A DNA stretch of 64,000 nt from Edaphochlamys debaryana. Lineage: Eukaryota > Chlorophyta > Chlorophyceae > Chlamydomonadales. Under the pieces are notes generated by a model. That model was given only the letters and a program-made list of their open reading frames with translations, was not told where the DNA came from and did not search any database. Position 1 is the first letter of the stretch. Each line of letters opens with the position of its first letter. The stretch is from positions 186,001 through 250,000 of the forward strand of contig JAEHOE010000158.1 in assembly GCA_016858145.1 (NCBI GenBank), written 5' to 3'. Below, piece after piece: positions 52,613-64,000 of this stretch. Made by a program: the position numbers and the translations under genes.

Positions 52613-55600
52613 TTAGACCCACTCCAGGTACTCTCCCGTGATGCCTTTGGCCCGGTCCTCCACGGGTGTGGCGGCCAGGGCCTTCTCGAAGAAGTCTGAA
52701 GGGCACAGTTGGGGTGGGCGTGGGGGTGCATGCACTGGTTGGCGCAAGGGACTTGCGTGTAGACCTTTAGTGATGGGGGCTGGCTCAAAGGTCAAGCTCC
52801 CCGTATAAAGGGCTGCTCGCGTGAGCCAGGGAAGCGTAGGCGGAGCATAACGCCGGCCGGTTCTAAGGAGCCCGGAAGCCCAGCCCAGCCCGCCCATCAA
52901 GCTCCCGGTATGATGTCTGGACAGTGTGGGCGCCTCTCATTGTTGCGACCTTTCCCTCCATAGTCCTGCTCGTCTTTCATTGGTCAGGCGGCTCGTCCCT
53001 TCCCTCCCCACGCACCGAGGATGTCTGTGAGCGCCTCCGAGGTGAGCTCGTTGGAGGCGTACAGCAGGTTGAGCTCCTCGGAGATGGGGGAGGCCTGGCG
53101 TCGGAGGAAGAGGAGGGAAGGATGAGGCAGGGCAAGGCAGGTATCGGGTAGGCTGGGCAGGCTGTGGACGTCGGGGCAGGGTTGCGGGGATCCCAATACT
53201 TCTGTGGTCTTGGACACTGAGCGGCACAGCCCACGAGCAAGGCGCGAGACACTTGGCAAGGCAGGGGTTGCGTCCGTGTGGCACGACCCGCCCGCGGCAA
53301 TCACGCAGCGTGGTGCCCGCCCCTTGCACCCGACCCCTTCATGACACGCACCTCGGGCCCCAGGCGCAGCTCGCCACCTCCCGCCGCCTTGATACCGGCG
53401 TTGATGATCATGTCCCGCCAGGCCGTCACCAGACGGGGGTTGGCGTTGAGGTATCCCTCGGCGTTGATGAAGCCGCCCTTCCTGCACGCGCATGTGACCA
53501 TAGTCAGAGACCGTCGGCGCGCACGATAATCCCCTCCATCCTGACTAGTGTTCTAAGACGGAGACGGGGACACGTATGGCGTTGAGGCCCTCGAGATGTG
53601 ACGTGACAAGCTGGCCGACACAGGATTGGGGAAGCGTCTCTGCGCCGGCGCGCGCGCGCTGCACCGTCCTGCGCTGGTGTACTCACTGTAGCGCTGCGTA
53701 GATGGCCATGCTGCCCGTCTCGTCCACCTCGGGCACGCAGCGCTGCGCCAGGTAGAGCGGCGTGAGGGGCTGCGGGTACACCGGCACCTCCAGCGCCGGG
53801 ATCTCCTGCGGGCGGCAGGGGGGGTATCCACGCGTTGGACCAACGCACAAGCATTTCACAGCAGCCTCCAAGCAACTGCACAAGCATTCAGACACTACCC
53901 GCCCCTCCCAGGTCGGCTTGCGCTCTGATAGTCCAGCTCAACCCTACACACTCTGCTTCCCGCTGGGCCCAGGCTCTGCTGCTCACCAGCTCCTGCAGCT
54001 CAGCCATGTTGAGCTTGAAGACGCCGCTGAGCACAGCGTCGCGGGCCATGTGCACCAGCGCGGTGGGGGGCCAGGCGGTCTCAATCTGGTCGACGTCATA
54101 GTGCCTGGGCGTAGGGTTCGCACCGCGCAGTCAACACATGGAAGGTGTCAGCAGTAAAGACTACTGGCAAGACGTAGAACAGGCTGTCGATGGCGTGCCC
54201 CATACGCTGGCCCCGCCCTCAGTGCAAGCTGCAGCAGCGCGGCAACCCGGCATTCCTCTCGGTCCCAGTCCCTTGTCAGGGGCAGCTTATCAAACGGGGC
54301 GGACGGGCCTAAGTGCGGCTCACCGCATGTATTCCTGGAAGTGCGTGGGGAACGCGGGGGTGACGACCGAGGCGATGCCACTGAACACGCCCGGCATGAC
54401 CATGGGCAGCCCCAGCACGAAGCCGCCGCCGCTGCTGACGCCCAGCGCGTACAGCGGCACCTGTTGCCAGCCCTCGCGGTGGATCAGGTGGTGCAGCGCA
54501 GCACGGGCCTGGAGGGCGGAGGGTGCAAGGCGGAGGCGGGAAGGCGAGGCAGGGCGGGTAAGCTTTGCGGCTGCCGATTGCAAGGCGTTTCGCTGCCGGG
54601 CGTGGACTCGCTTCACGAAAGAAGTTGCATGACTGCTGGTGGCCGTGTCCTTTCCTTCAGATGGACCGACCCACATCGCGGCCGCACCTTGACCCAGTCA
54701 GAGCGCTCGTTCGTGCGGCGGAGCATCTCGTCACGTGGCCCCCACAGCCCGTGCCAGCAGCTGCAAGGGGGTGAGCAAAGGGTGCACGTACGGGGGGTAC
54801 AGTAGGAGCCACGCATGCCGGTGCTCTACCCCCAGCCGCGCTGCCCTCTCGCAGGTCTTGCCGGGCCTTGTCGTCCAGAGGGCTGCACAGACAATTGTGG
54901 TTAAGTGGCTCGTCCACGGAGCCTGCGGAGCTGCGAGGACTGGCATCCGTTCCACGGCTGCTGCCAGCACCCGACCCACATCACACAGCATCCCAGACGC
55001 ATCGCCCAGGCAGTACAGTGCTTCGTCGCACCCCATAACGCGTCATGCCTCCGTCGCCCAAAGCTTCGGCCATCAACTTCTGGGACACCAAGGAGAACTG
55101 AAGCCCGCTAAAGCAGGGGCTGCTCCCACCCGGCGGGGCCCGCCCCCGCACAGCCGCACCTGTTCTCGTGCTTGTTGCTGGAGGAAACTGCCACCACGGC
55201 ATAGCCCCGAAGCAGCGAGTGGAGCGTAATGTTCATCTCCTCGGGCAGGCCTGAAGAGGGGCCGGATAGAGCACAAGACGGGGTTGATCTGGGTCGGACT
55301 GCAAACCTGAGCCCTGGTCACCTCGACCCTCAAAACCGCACTTGTGAAACGGCCCCCCACTTGTGGCTTCCTCCCACCGCCTGTCACTCCCGGTAGGCTA
55401 CAGTGGAAGATGTGGGTCGGGCACTGATGTGACCTCACACGCCAGCCCCGTGCCCTGCAGCACTCCTCACCAAAGCAGTGGGGGCAGCTCTCCGTTCGAG
55501 GCCACAGGTCCTTGGCCGCATGGCCGCAGCTGTGCGCGAAGAAAAGGATTCCTTTGAGAGGCGTGTCCGCAGGAGGGCGCTGCCAGATGGTCTCCGTGCC

Positions 55601-55975
55601 GTTGAACACCTGCAGGTCGACGTCGGAGGTGGTCAGTCGCTAGTGTACACGGGCGTCAGTCCTCCCCTGCTTCCCCCCGCCCGCTCCGGCGCCGGCCCCA
55701 ACCGCCTTATGGGCAAGCTCTCGCGCCTCTCGCGCTCCCGACAGCCCGGAACGCAGCCGTACCTCGTATGTGCCTGATAGTTGGTTGTAGAGCTGCGACA
55801 AGATGCTCTTGGGCCCTTTCCCTCCCGCGGCTTGCGAGTTCGGCATAATGGGCCCCTGGATATCACGCTGCACCTCGAAAGCGCTCGCAAGGGCTCCTGC
55901 TGTAGCTATTAGCGCTAGAGCCATTGCTATGGGCGAGCCGAGGCCCCTTGGGCCCGGCATTCCCGAAAGGCGCAT
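52613..55975 (-). CDS. secreted alpha/beta-hydrolase-like protein
   Basis: About eleven exons, the first 55975-55763 and the last ending with TAA at 52615-52613. A hydrophobic signal ('IAMALALIATAGALASAF') opens the protein. Then come 'GILFFAHSCGHAAKDLWPR' (a central strand and oxyanion-type loop), 'HSLLRGYAVVAVSSSNKHEN', 'REGWQQVPLYALGVSSGGGF' and 'GVFSGIASVVTPAFPTHFQE'. G-V-S-S-G-G matches the G-x-S-x-G nucleophile elbow, so the first Ser after Val is the likely nucleophile position. Later exons give 'YPQPLTPLYLAQRCVPEVDE', 'GGFINAEGYLNANPRLVTAW' and 'PVEDRAKGITGEYLEW'. Acid and His residues cannot be assigned, and the substrate is unknown. The phase between the exon starting at 54882 and the one at 54760-54688 does not match; a missed micro-exon or a base error is possible. 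An upstream in-frame start near 56104 would bury the signal. Confidence 0.65.
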
Positions 55976-57917
55976 GGCCGGGGGGTAGCGCAAAAGTGGG
56001 AGGACGCGCCCAGTAACACGTCGCTGGGGTCTTTGTGATGGCCTATATCGATAGCAAGTTCGCGGTAATGCAAAGCCGTCCAGCTGCTCGGGGATGTAAT
56101 TCAAACCGGCAGGTCCCAGCTGCGTTATAACAGACTCGCGAGGTATGGGTCAGGTCGCGCTATGTAGGTGTAAGCAGTGTGTGAGCGTTCGGCATCATCC
56201 CGGGAGACTGGGCACTACGGCGCTTGCTACGGAGTGTCGGTCCGGACCCGGACCTTCCCGCCACATTCGTGACCCCGTGACCCTAGCTACCCTGCTGTTC
56301 CCCCGCATTCCCGGGCCCACGCCGCCCCATGGGCTGCCAAGAGCCGCTCCACCTGTGCTTGTCTACTTACAGCTACTGTCCTTGTCCTGGCGGCTCGGCG
56401 GCTGGGGTGTCCGCGAGTACTACTCCGTGTGTGCGTTCCCCTCGGCCGGCGTGCACCACTAGCCGGCTGCACGAACAACTGCCAACACAAACTCGCCGAC
56501 GAGACCACACGGGAGCCACCATGGTGTGCTGGAGGCTGTATCGAGGGGGGACGCAGCTGTCAGGGTGGGGCACACACTGACAGGTCTCACACTAACGACC
56601 GGCAGGACCCTCAATGACATAGCCGATATGCAGCTGCTCTGGGGCCGCCTCACTCACTGTCGCCGCCGGTCAAATCCACCACCTCCTGCCACCTCCTCCG
56701 CCATAGCCTGCTCCTCAGCCTGCTGCTCCTCCTCACCCCTGGCCTTAGTCGCCTCGCGGATGAGGTGGTGCCCCACGCTACAAGGAGAGCGGGGGCGGCA
56801 GGTCGACCGGTCGGGGTGTGCACCCGGTCACACCCAGCTGCGCCCAGCGCCCAGGGCGCGGTACCTTCCACGCTCTTGCGAAGCGGATAGCATCCCTGAG
56901 CATCTCACTGTTGGAGTGTTGGGGCGCTGAGCTGAAGGCCAGCAGCTCCACCGCGTCCACGGTGTCAGAAGCTCAGATCTGGCCCATACTCAGTTCTGTA
57001 GGCCGCGTCGAACGCAGCGTGCACAGGACCCAGATGCCCACACCGGACGCGGGGTCCGTCACGGCAGATGCGACTCAAGAGAAGAGTTCAAGTGGCAGAG
57101 AGTCCGGAGACCAAGCCCGCGAAGTTGCGTGCTGAAATGGTCCCGCCGAACCGCTACCCGTCCGTTTCGTGCCCCCTTCACAGCCTAGCATCAACCCATC
57201 TTAAACCTCGTCCATCCAGGCGAAGAAGGACCCATGAGTCCAAGTTCAACAAGATCAGAGGAAGGGAAAGAGGGGGTATAGAGAAGAAAGAGAAATGACA
57301 ATCCCCACACAAGGTTGAGCCAAATCACGACCTGGCCTGCAGCACCGCGCCTGCCTCCTGTCTATCCACAAGAAGACCGTCCCTCCCGTGCTCGCTCGTC
57401 ATGCCTGGACCATCTAAGCTCAATACCCACACCATCAGGTATCACTTGGGGTTCTTGTACAGAGGCTAGCAGGGTCGATGTTGAGTCTCGATGCCAACAC
57501 CCCAGAAGAGGGCTCACCCCCGCTACCACCTATGCTACAATGTACCAGCATCCGTTGTCCGGTACCATGGGATGTCAAGTCTCACATGGCCGCAACAGCT
57601 ATCTCGCTAAGCTGTGTCCCAGCTTCCAAGCTCTCGCCGCTATGCCCTACGTTGACAGCTCGCAGCGCCAGCCCATGAACATGTGTACAAAAGCACGAGC
57701 TCCCAACACGCATGCATGCGCGTACATGGCAAGGGTCCCAACGCCGCGCCGCTTCCGTCACAGGAAGTGGCACCTATGCATGAACTCTTCGTCCTCGCTT
57801 CCCGTGCCGCCGGTCATCAGTAACGTAGGCTAGCGTGAGCACACTCGCCTCCCGGTCAGAATGCTTCGAGCAGGGTCTAAAACCCTCTCCTCCTCCTCCT
57901 CCCATGGGCAGGAACAC
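55976..57917. other. region between the hydrolase-like and SET-domain genes
   Basis: About 1.9 kb. It contains the 5' flank of the hydrolase-like gene and, at about 56660-56980, a minus-strand stretch that looks like two damaged exons. The rest is unassigned. Confidence 0.45.
56660..56980 (-). pseudogene. possible gene remnant of two exons
   Basis: On the minus strand, 'DAVELLAFSSAPQHSNSEML' then 'RDAIRFARAWK' ends at a GT donor near 56868. After an AG at about 56770 an Ala/Glu-rich frame with 'HHLIREATKARGEEEQQAEE' ends at TGA near 56653. Both look like coding sequence, but the phases differ by one base and no upstream exons were found. It may be a remnant, or a small gene I could not complete. 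The family is not recognised. Confidence 0.25.
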
Positions 57918-60900
57918 CTAGACTTCCTCCCACTCCTCGTCATCGTCAACAGTGAGGTCGATGGGCGTTCCAGGCGCCGGCGGTGGCGCCTGCCGCCGCT
58001 GCAAGCGCGTCTTGGGCGCGGGCAAAGCAGCCCCCGCAGCCGCCTCCCCGGCCCCATTTGCCTCGCCGCCGCTCACTGCAGCCTCGCCTGCAGCCTTGGC
58101 CGCGTTGGTGCCGGTGTGGGGCTTGCCGCCCCTGCCCGCCTTGCCTGCACCTGCGCCGTTCGTCCCGCCAGCCCGGCTGCCGCCCGGCTGCGGTGCCGCC
58201 GCCGGCGCCTCCTCACCGCCCGTGAGGTCTATCCCCTGGGCCTCTGCACCCACAGCGGCCGGCACTGCCCCACCAGCGGCCCCAGCCGCCTGCGCTCCGC
58301 ACCCCAGCTGCGAGGGCTGGGGCGCCGCGGAGGCTGCACTGACCCGGCGCCTGTTCATCCGGCGCTTGAAGGAGGGGTAGCCCCGCTCGTCGATGATGGA
58401 CACATCATCCGCCGCGGCCGCCGGCGGCTGCTCCCGCGCCGGCGCGAGCCCCCGTGCGGGGCCCGGGTCGGCAAGGGGCATGTGGAGACCACCGGAGACG
58501 CCGGCCCCGGCCGTAGACGGTTGTGCTCCCAGTGCGGTGGCTGAAGCCCCCGGCAGGGCCTGCCGAAACGGCGCCGCCGGCTCTAAGAGCCGGCCATGCC
58601 CTGCCCTCGTCTCCGTGGCGTGGCCGATGCCCCCAGCTGCGGGGCCTGGCGGCGAGGCGGCCGGGTGCAGGGTCGCGGCGGCTGAGGGCGCAGCGCCGGA
58701 CGCAGTGGATGCCTGCGAGCAGCATGGCAGGGCCCAACAGGAGGGGTTGAAGTGAACAGGTGGGATGCGAATGAGGCGCGAAGACGCTGACGTCTCCTCA
58801 CCGCGCCGCCCTCCCAGGCGCTCACCTGTTGCTGCACCTGCCGCCGCAGCATCTCCACCTCCTCCTCCAACCGCCGCCTTGCCTCCTCCGCTTGCGCAAT
58901 GCGCTCCTCCTGCAGCCGCCTCGCCTCCTCCTCCCGTCGCCTCGCCTCCTCCTCCAGCAACCGCCTCGCCTCCTCCGCCTGCGCAGCCCGCTCCTCCTGC
59001 CGCCTCCTCTCCTCTGCCTCCCGTCGCCTCGCCTCCTCCGCCTGTGCAGCCCGCTCTTCGAGTCGTCGCGACTTCTCCTCCAGGTGCTGCTCCATGCTGA
59101 GCCTGCGGTCCTCGCGCGCCGCATCCTCCCGCTCCTGCTCGTGCAGGTCCCAGTAGCTACAGCCGTAGCTGTACCTGTGCGGGGGCAGCCCACGCAACTC
59201 ATCAGCGTGTGTGCGAGGGGAGCGTGTGTTTAGTGTTGCCGGCGTGGCTGTGATGCTGCTGCTGCCTACACAGGTGTGGGTACGGTATGCATTTAGTGAT
59301 GCCGGCGTGGCTGTGCTTCTGAAATGCAGTGTGGGATGGACAGCAGGGCCCCACCCCTGTGGCCCCACTCACGCCAGGTGTTTGCCCGGTCCGATGTCCC
59401 GGCAGGACAGCATGACCTGGAAGGGCAGGAAGCCCAGGAGCACGCCACTCCGCAAATGGGCGTTGGCCTCTGCACGGGAAGGGGGCGCGGGCAAGGCACG
59501 GGACGCATGGTGAAGTGTCATACCGCCGAGATTCTAGCCGTCAGTGGATCGCAACAAAGCGGCGCGGGGGCCGGCAACGGTTGCAATGCGTCAGCTTTTC
59601 CTTGTCGACCCACCGCAGAGGGTGGCCTCCTCGCCGGCGTGCTTCGCCGCGAGATTGCTGCGGGGGTCGTTGACGGATGCCGACAGGCAGCCCAGGCGTG
59701 CGGAGCTGATGAAGACTTCCTTGTCGCCGATCTGTGGCAAGCAAGACAGATCAAACGGATGTGGAATGGCTCGGGCGGCTTGATTGTGAGCTGCTCAGAA
59801 TTGCAAACCATGTGCACCCCCTGACGACGAGCACTCGCCTGCTCCCACACGGCTCTGTCCTCGGCCGCGCCACCGCGGGGGTTCTTGAAGCTCGAGGGCA
59901 GCACCTCCCGAGGCACCTTCGCCAAGAGGTCCCAGAACCCGTCGGGTAGCGGGCTGTTGGACGCGTAACTGCGGCAAGTGAATGAAAACGTGAAAAAAAC
60001 GTGTGCAAGGGCGGCCGCGCGAAAATGGAGGCGGGAAGGGCGCGGTTACGCGCGCTCTGGTCCAATTCATTGGACCGTGTAGCACTGGCACACGTGCAGT
60101 GGGAGGAAGCCGCGTTAGAGGAAGTCGCACTCACCGGCCCAGCTCCCGCTTGCGTGCCAGCGAGTGCCGGAAGGGGCAGGGGTGCTCTGTATCGTCCCAC
60201 TCCGCCTGCGGGTCCGCCTACACACCCCACAGACATGCGCGGCGGTGAGGGTGTAGAGATGCAACGAAGCTTTTAGCACGTAGCCGGTACAGACGTGAGC
60301 TCGTGCCCTCCCCCTTGGCATGCATCGCCAAGCCCCTCCACCAACCTTGCGGATGCGGTCCCAATCGAAGTCATGCCACCCCTGCGCACCAGCCGAGGAT
60401 CAAGGAGGGGAGCGGACAGAAGGTCATTACACGCAAGCCACCGAGCTCCCCACGCCGAGCTACCGCCCACAAAGCCGCACACCTGCCGTGCTACCAACCA
60501 CAGCCCAACACCAAGCCCACAAACCCAACCCTGCTGAAACCAACCTCGCCGCTGTACAGGGCCAGGACCGTCCATGGACGCACTGACGCGCCGGGCTTGA
60601 CGCGCACTGACGCATGGCCCCGGAGCGCATCCACGCCGTCCCAGGGCGAGGGGTGCTGCGGGTCGGCGCCGATCAGCACCTGCTCCAGCTGGGGTGGGGA
60701 AGAGGCGAGGGAGCAGTGCGGGGAGCCCGATGAGATGATGTGGGCTGTATAAGGGTCGGAACCAAATGAAGCATTCTTGCAGGGCTGGGGAAGGGATACG
60801 GCTTCAGGGGAGCAGCGAGCGGGGGGGCGGGGCACAGCTTGGTTACGCATGAAGCCGTCTCAGCGCCTACCTGATCGGCGGGCGGGATGAACTCCGGTAG

Positions 60901-63900
60901 GTACGTGAGGACCTGAGGTGCGCGAGAGCAGAGGGGCCGGCGGTCCGTGTTTACGGTTACAGGCACAGGCGCTGGTGGTGCATGCAAGGAGTCCCTGACA
61001 CATGCGTCCGACGTACAACAACACAAGCACGCCACTGATCAGTGGTGTGCTTTCATGAAACCCCACGCAACCGCCCCCCCAAGACACACCCAGGAGGGCT
61101 TCATCTTGTCGGCACTGCTGGGCAGTTTGGCGTCCCGGGCAGCGCGCATGTGCTCCCACGCGGCCTTCACCACCCGGGCCTCGAGCTGCTTCTTCACCTC
61201 GGCTTTCTGAGGGAGCAGGAGGGCAGAAAACAGAGCGGGGGGTTGTTCGTTGTTCGTTGTCCGTTGTCCGTTGACAACATCTGCTGCGTGCACGTGCGGT
61301 GGTGCGTGCTGAGCCATGGTTGGCGCCGCACCCACCTGCCCATCGTCCATGTCCTCGTCGTCGTCGGTCCATTTGATCTCCACCAGCGGGGGCTGCTTCC
61401 GCTCCGAGCAGATCTTCGGGTCCGCCTGCCGTTGACGGTTGGCGGTTGGACGTTAGCAACACTCACACTCTACTCGTGCTGCCAGCCCGACACGGGCGCT
61501 CAGACTCCAGCATGAGCAGCGCAACGCCCCCGGACACCCACTCACCCGGGCCGCCTTGACCACGGCCTGCATCAGCACCGCCAGGTCTCCCCGGATCACC
61601 TGGTTCATCACAACCAGCTCATTCCCTGCCATTGCGGATGCGTGGGGGTGAAAATGATCAGGGGTTGGCAGCGGAGGCATTGGACGCGGGCAGGTGCCTA
61701 ATCAATAAACAAGCCAAAGAGTCAGCGCCTGCGGGAGTTGCTCTCGTGCCGGAACATGGTCAGGCGTCGCACGAAAGCCCGCGCCCAAACGCGCTCACCG
61801 AGCAGACCCGGGCCCCAGCTAGTGGGCAGCCCCTCCGCCCAGCTCTCTGCCGCCTGGCCAGCCGCCACCGCCCTCGCCCGCAGCTGGGCCCGGCACGCGA
61901 CTGCCACCTGCAGGCTGGCATAGCCCGGCCGCCGCTCGTCCCACGCCGGGAGCACCACCGCCGCTGCCACGGCGGTGGCATCGGCATCGGCCCCCGCGCC
62001 GCCGCCGGCGCCGCTCACGTCCGCCGTGGCGGCGTCGCCATCGGTAGACACGTCCACATCGGCGTCGCTTCCGGCGCCGCCGCCGCCACGTACAACGCTC
62101 GCGCCCCGCCGAAGACCGCCGCTGCGGCTGCCGCCGCCGCCGCCGCCACCGTCGCTGTCGCTGGCAGTGCAGCTGCGGGTGCCGCCGGGCTTCGGCACAC
62201 CAGGACCTGTGGCGTTGGCCGCCGCTGCGCCGCCGCCCTGGCGAGCGCTTGAGCTGCCAGCAAACTGCTCGTGAATGCGGGCCTGGGCCTCGACCTTGGC
62301 TTGGCGAGGCTTGCGCTGCCGGCCCGGCCTGCCGGTTTGGGCTTGCGCTGCGGCGGCGCCCACGCCGGCTGAGGTCGGCCGCGGCGCAAGCGGCGGGAGA
62401 CGTGGCGGTCCTGGATTCACACCCGAGCCGGCGGCAGCTGCAGCGGCGGCTGCTGGGCCCCCGCCGTCCCTGCCGTTGCCGCCGCCGCTGGCAGCGGACA
62501 TTGAAGCGCTGGGGCCTGCGCCTCGGCCGGAGCAGACGCGGCGTGGGCCGGCACGGACAGGGCTGCCTCCCTCATCGCTGCTGCTCCCGCTGCTGTACAC
62601 ATCGCTGCTGGTCCCGCGACTGGAGGCGGCGGCGGCTGCTCCCGGCCCAGTCGCGTCGGCCGCCTCCGCCGCTGGCGCTGCTTTCCTCGTCGTCACGCCC
62701 GAGGCCTCCGCCTCCGCCGAAGGCCCGTCAGCGGATGGAGAGCGGCCATGCGTACGGTCCTCGCTATCACTGGTGGCCGTGGTGGTGGTGGCACGGGAGC
62801 CTGAGGGCTCGGCGCCGCTTCGACTTCCGCTGGCCGCCTCCGCCGCGGGTCCTGCCGCCACAGCCATTGGGGCAGGGGCGGGCCCGGCGGCGCCGGAAGC
62901 GGCGGCGGTGCCGCCACGTGATCGTGCGGCGCGTGCGGCGCCTGCTGTGGCGAGGCTCGCGGTGGCAGTGCCGGCGTCTTCGGAGTTCGAGGGCGAGACC
63001 TCCTCAGTGTCAGAACTGACGCTGTAGTACGTGGCAACGGACGCGGCCGCCGCAGCGGGCGCGGCCGCCGCAGCCGCGGCTGCTGCAGCCGCAGCCGCGG
63101 CGGCGGCAGCAGCAGCAAAGGCGATGTGGGTCGCGGCGCCGGCGGCCTGGACCCTGGCGGCGCCTGTTTCGCCAGTCGCGGCGGCCGCCTCGGCAGCGGC
63201 CTGGCCGGCCGGTGCAGCCAAGACCTGGAACTGCCCGAACGCCGCCATGGCAACCGCCACTGGGGACAGCCCCGGCAGCAACACAGGGGAAGCGGAGGCT
63301 GCACCCGTCTGGGCCTGGGCCTGGGCCTGGGCCTGGGCCTGGGCCTGGGGCCGGCCTTCTGGGTCGCCGTGGCCGAAGCTCCGGCGCCCCAGCCCCGAGA
63401 GGGTCGCGGACCGCGGCTGCGGCGAGGGCAGCTGCGGCGAGGGCGGCGGCCGCGGCGGCTCCTCCACATGCTGCTGTTGCTGTTGCTGTTGCGACTGCTG
63501 CTGCCGGACCCCGTGCTGCTGGCTGCTGCCGTGTTGCGGCACCTCCTGCTGGCTCGAGTAGGGCGACTCATCGCTGTCCTCCTCCAGCCCAAGCTCCTCC
63601 TCCTCCTCCTCCTGCTCCTCGACGTCATCCCCCATCCGCATGCCCCCGTCCGCCTCCATGGCTTGGCCTGCCCCCCCGCTCCGCGCCGCCCCCCCGCTGC
63701 CCGCGCCGCCGCCACCCGCCCCCTGCGATGGCCCTCGAGCCGCCGCCGCTCCTCGAACCCCAGGGGCGGCCGCAACCTGAGCCAGCCTGGGCCGAGGGCA
63801 CCGCAGCGTGGAGGGCGCGGCCGCGGGCCCAGGCCCTGGCGCGGGTCCGGCGACCTGGCGAGGGGTGGTGGAGCTCTGGGCCCTTACGCCCCGCCGCAGC

Positions 63901-64000
63901 CGCTGCCGGCCTGCAGGAGCTGTCGCAGGCTTCTCCCCCACGATCTCGAAGTCGTCATCGGAGTCCTCGAACGCGCCAAACACTGGCGCAGGCGCAGGCG
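57918..64000 (-). CDS. SET-domain protein, 5' end outside the window
   Basis: Probable protein-lysine methyltransferase. Thirteen exons in the window: 64000-61799, 61625-61546, 61425-61336, 61206-61090, 60912-60871, 60688-60545, 60381-60346, 60217-60135, 59968-59839, 59731-59614, 59469-59373, 59174-58826 and 58712-57918, phases matching. The first exon is open to the window edge with no ATG, so the start is missing. Order: long low-complexity region (acidic, Gln, Gln-Ala and Ala runs); charged linker; SET start 'KPGASVRPWTVLALYSGE'; core 'EVFISSARLGCLSASVNDPR'; 'PFQVMLSCRDIGPGKHLAYS' running into 'YGCSYWDL', which matches the SET end (RDI-x-G-E-L then YG-x-x-YW). A Glu/Arg-rich coiled coil (exon 12) and an Ala-rich tail ending in 'DLTVDDDEEWEEV' follow. 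The usual N-H-S-C is replaced by V-N-D-P-R. One intron needs a GC donor (59838). The substrate is unknown. Confidence 0.75.
58840..59130 (-). repeat. coiled-coil-coding internal repeat in the SET-domain gene
   Basis: Degenerate repeats of a GAGGAGGCG-type sequence encode units such as 'ERAAQAEEARR' several times over. The heptad-like Glu/Arg/Ala spacing predicts one long coiled coil. Confidence 0.75.
63043..63118 (-). repeat. poly-alanine coding tract
   Basis: A run of GCN codons in the first exon of the SET-domain gene encodes an alanine stretch of more than 20 residues. Confidence 0.85.
63309..63350 (-). repeat. (CTGGGC)n hexamer repeat coding for Gln-Ala
   Basis: A tandem 6-bp repeat encodes alternating Gln-Ala in the low-complexity part of the SET-domain protein. 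Confidence 0.85.

Noticed and set aside
61722..63983. complete 753-aa protein starting at 63983
   Set aside because: The codon there is GTG, not ATG, and the frame is open to the window edge, so this is the truncated first exon of the SET-domain gene.

Overview
The window looks like nuclear DNA of a volvocine or chlamydomonad green alga. The DNA is very GC-rich, the genes are intron-dense with C-rich tracts before the 3' splice sites, the proteins carry long Ala/Gly/Pro/Gln runs, and TGTAA, the usual green-algal polyadenylation signal, follows several stop codons. I built the gene models by joining open frames at GT-AG (rarely GC-AG) junctions with matching phases. They are predictions without transcript support.

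Layout: (1) 51-3154, minus strand: two tandem genes for cytosolic ribosomal protein uS10 (RPS20). (2) 3881-6716, minus: an uncharacterised 7-exon gene, possibly for a plastid protein. (3) 7799-24119, plus: a 40-exon gene for a TRP-family channel (about 1,968 aa) with N-terminal ankyrin repeats. (4) 26080-30329 and 30869-34816, plus: two tandem ionotropic glutamate-receptor-like genes without the large amino-terminal domain; the second has a frame break. (5) 35404-40226, minus: a large low-complexity protein of unknown function, divergent from (6) 40604-47706, plus: an ATG13 autophagy initiation factor with a very long disordered tail. (7) 49540-50775, minus: a secreted C-type-lectin-like protein with a Cys-rich tail. 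(8) 52613-55975, minus: a secreted alpha/beta-hydrolase-like protein. (9) 57918 to the window end, minus: a SET-domain protein, 5' end outside the window.

Three neighbouring genes encode probable cation channels (one TRP, two glutamate-receptor-like). Nothing else suggests a shared pathway; the rest is an ordinary mixture of housekeeping and lineage-specific genes.

The most unusual signals are structural. Several introns of the TRP gene carry tandem copies of their own 3' splice site plus the start of the next exon. Some of its introns also share a short repeat near the 3' end. The two receptor genes share a 16-nt micro-exon and show patches of near-identity that include introns, which suggests gene conversion. 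I saw no CRISPR array, no tRNA or rRNA gene and no intact transposon.
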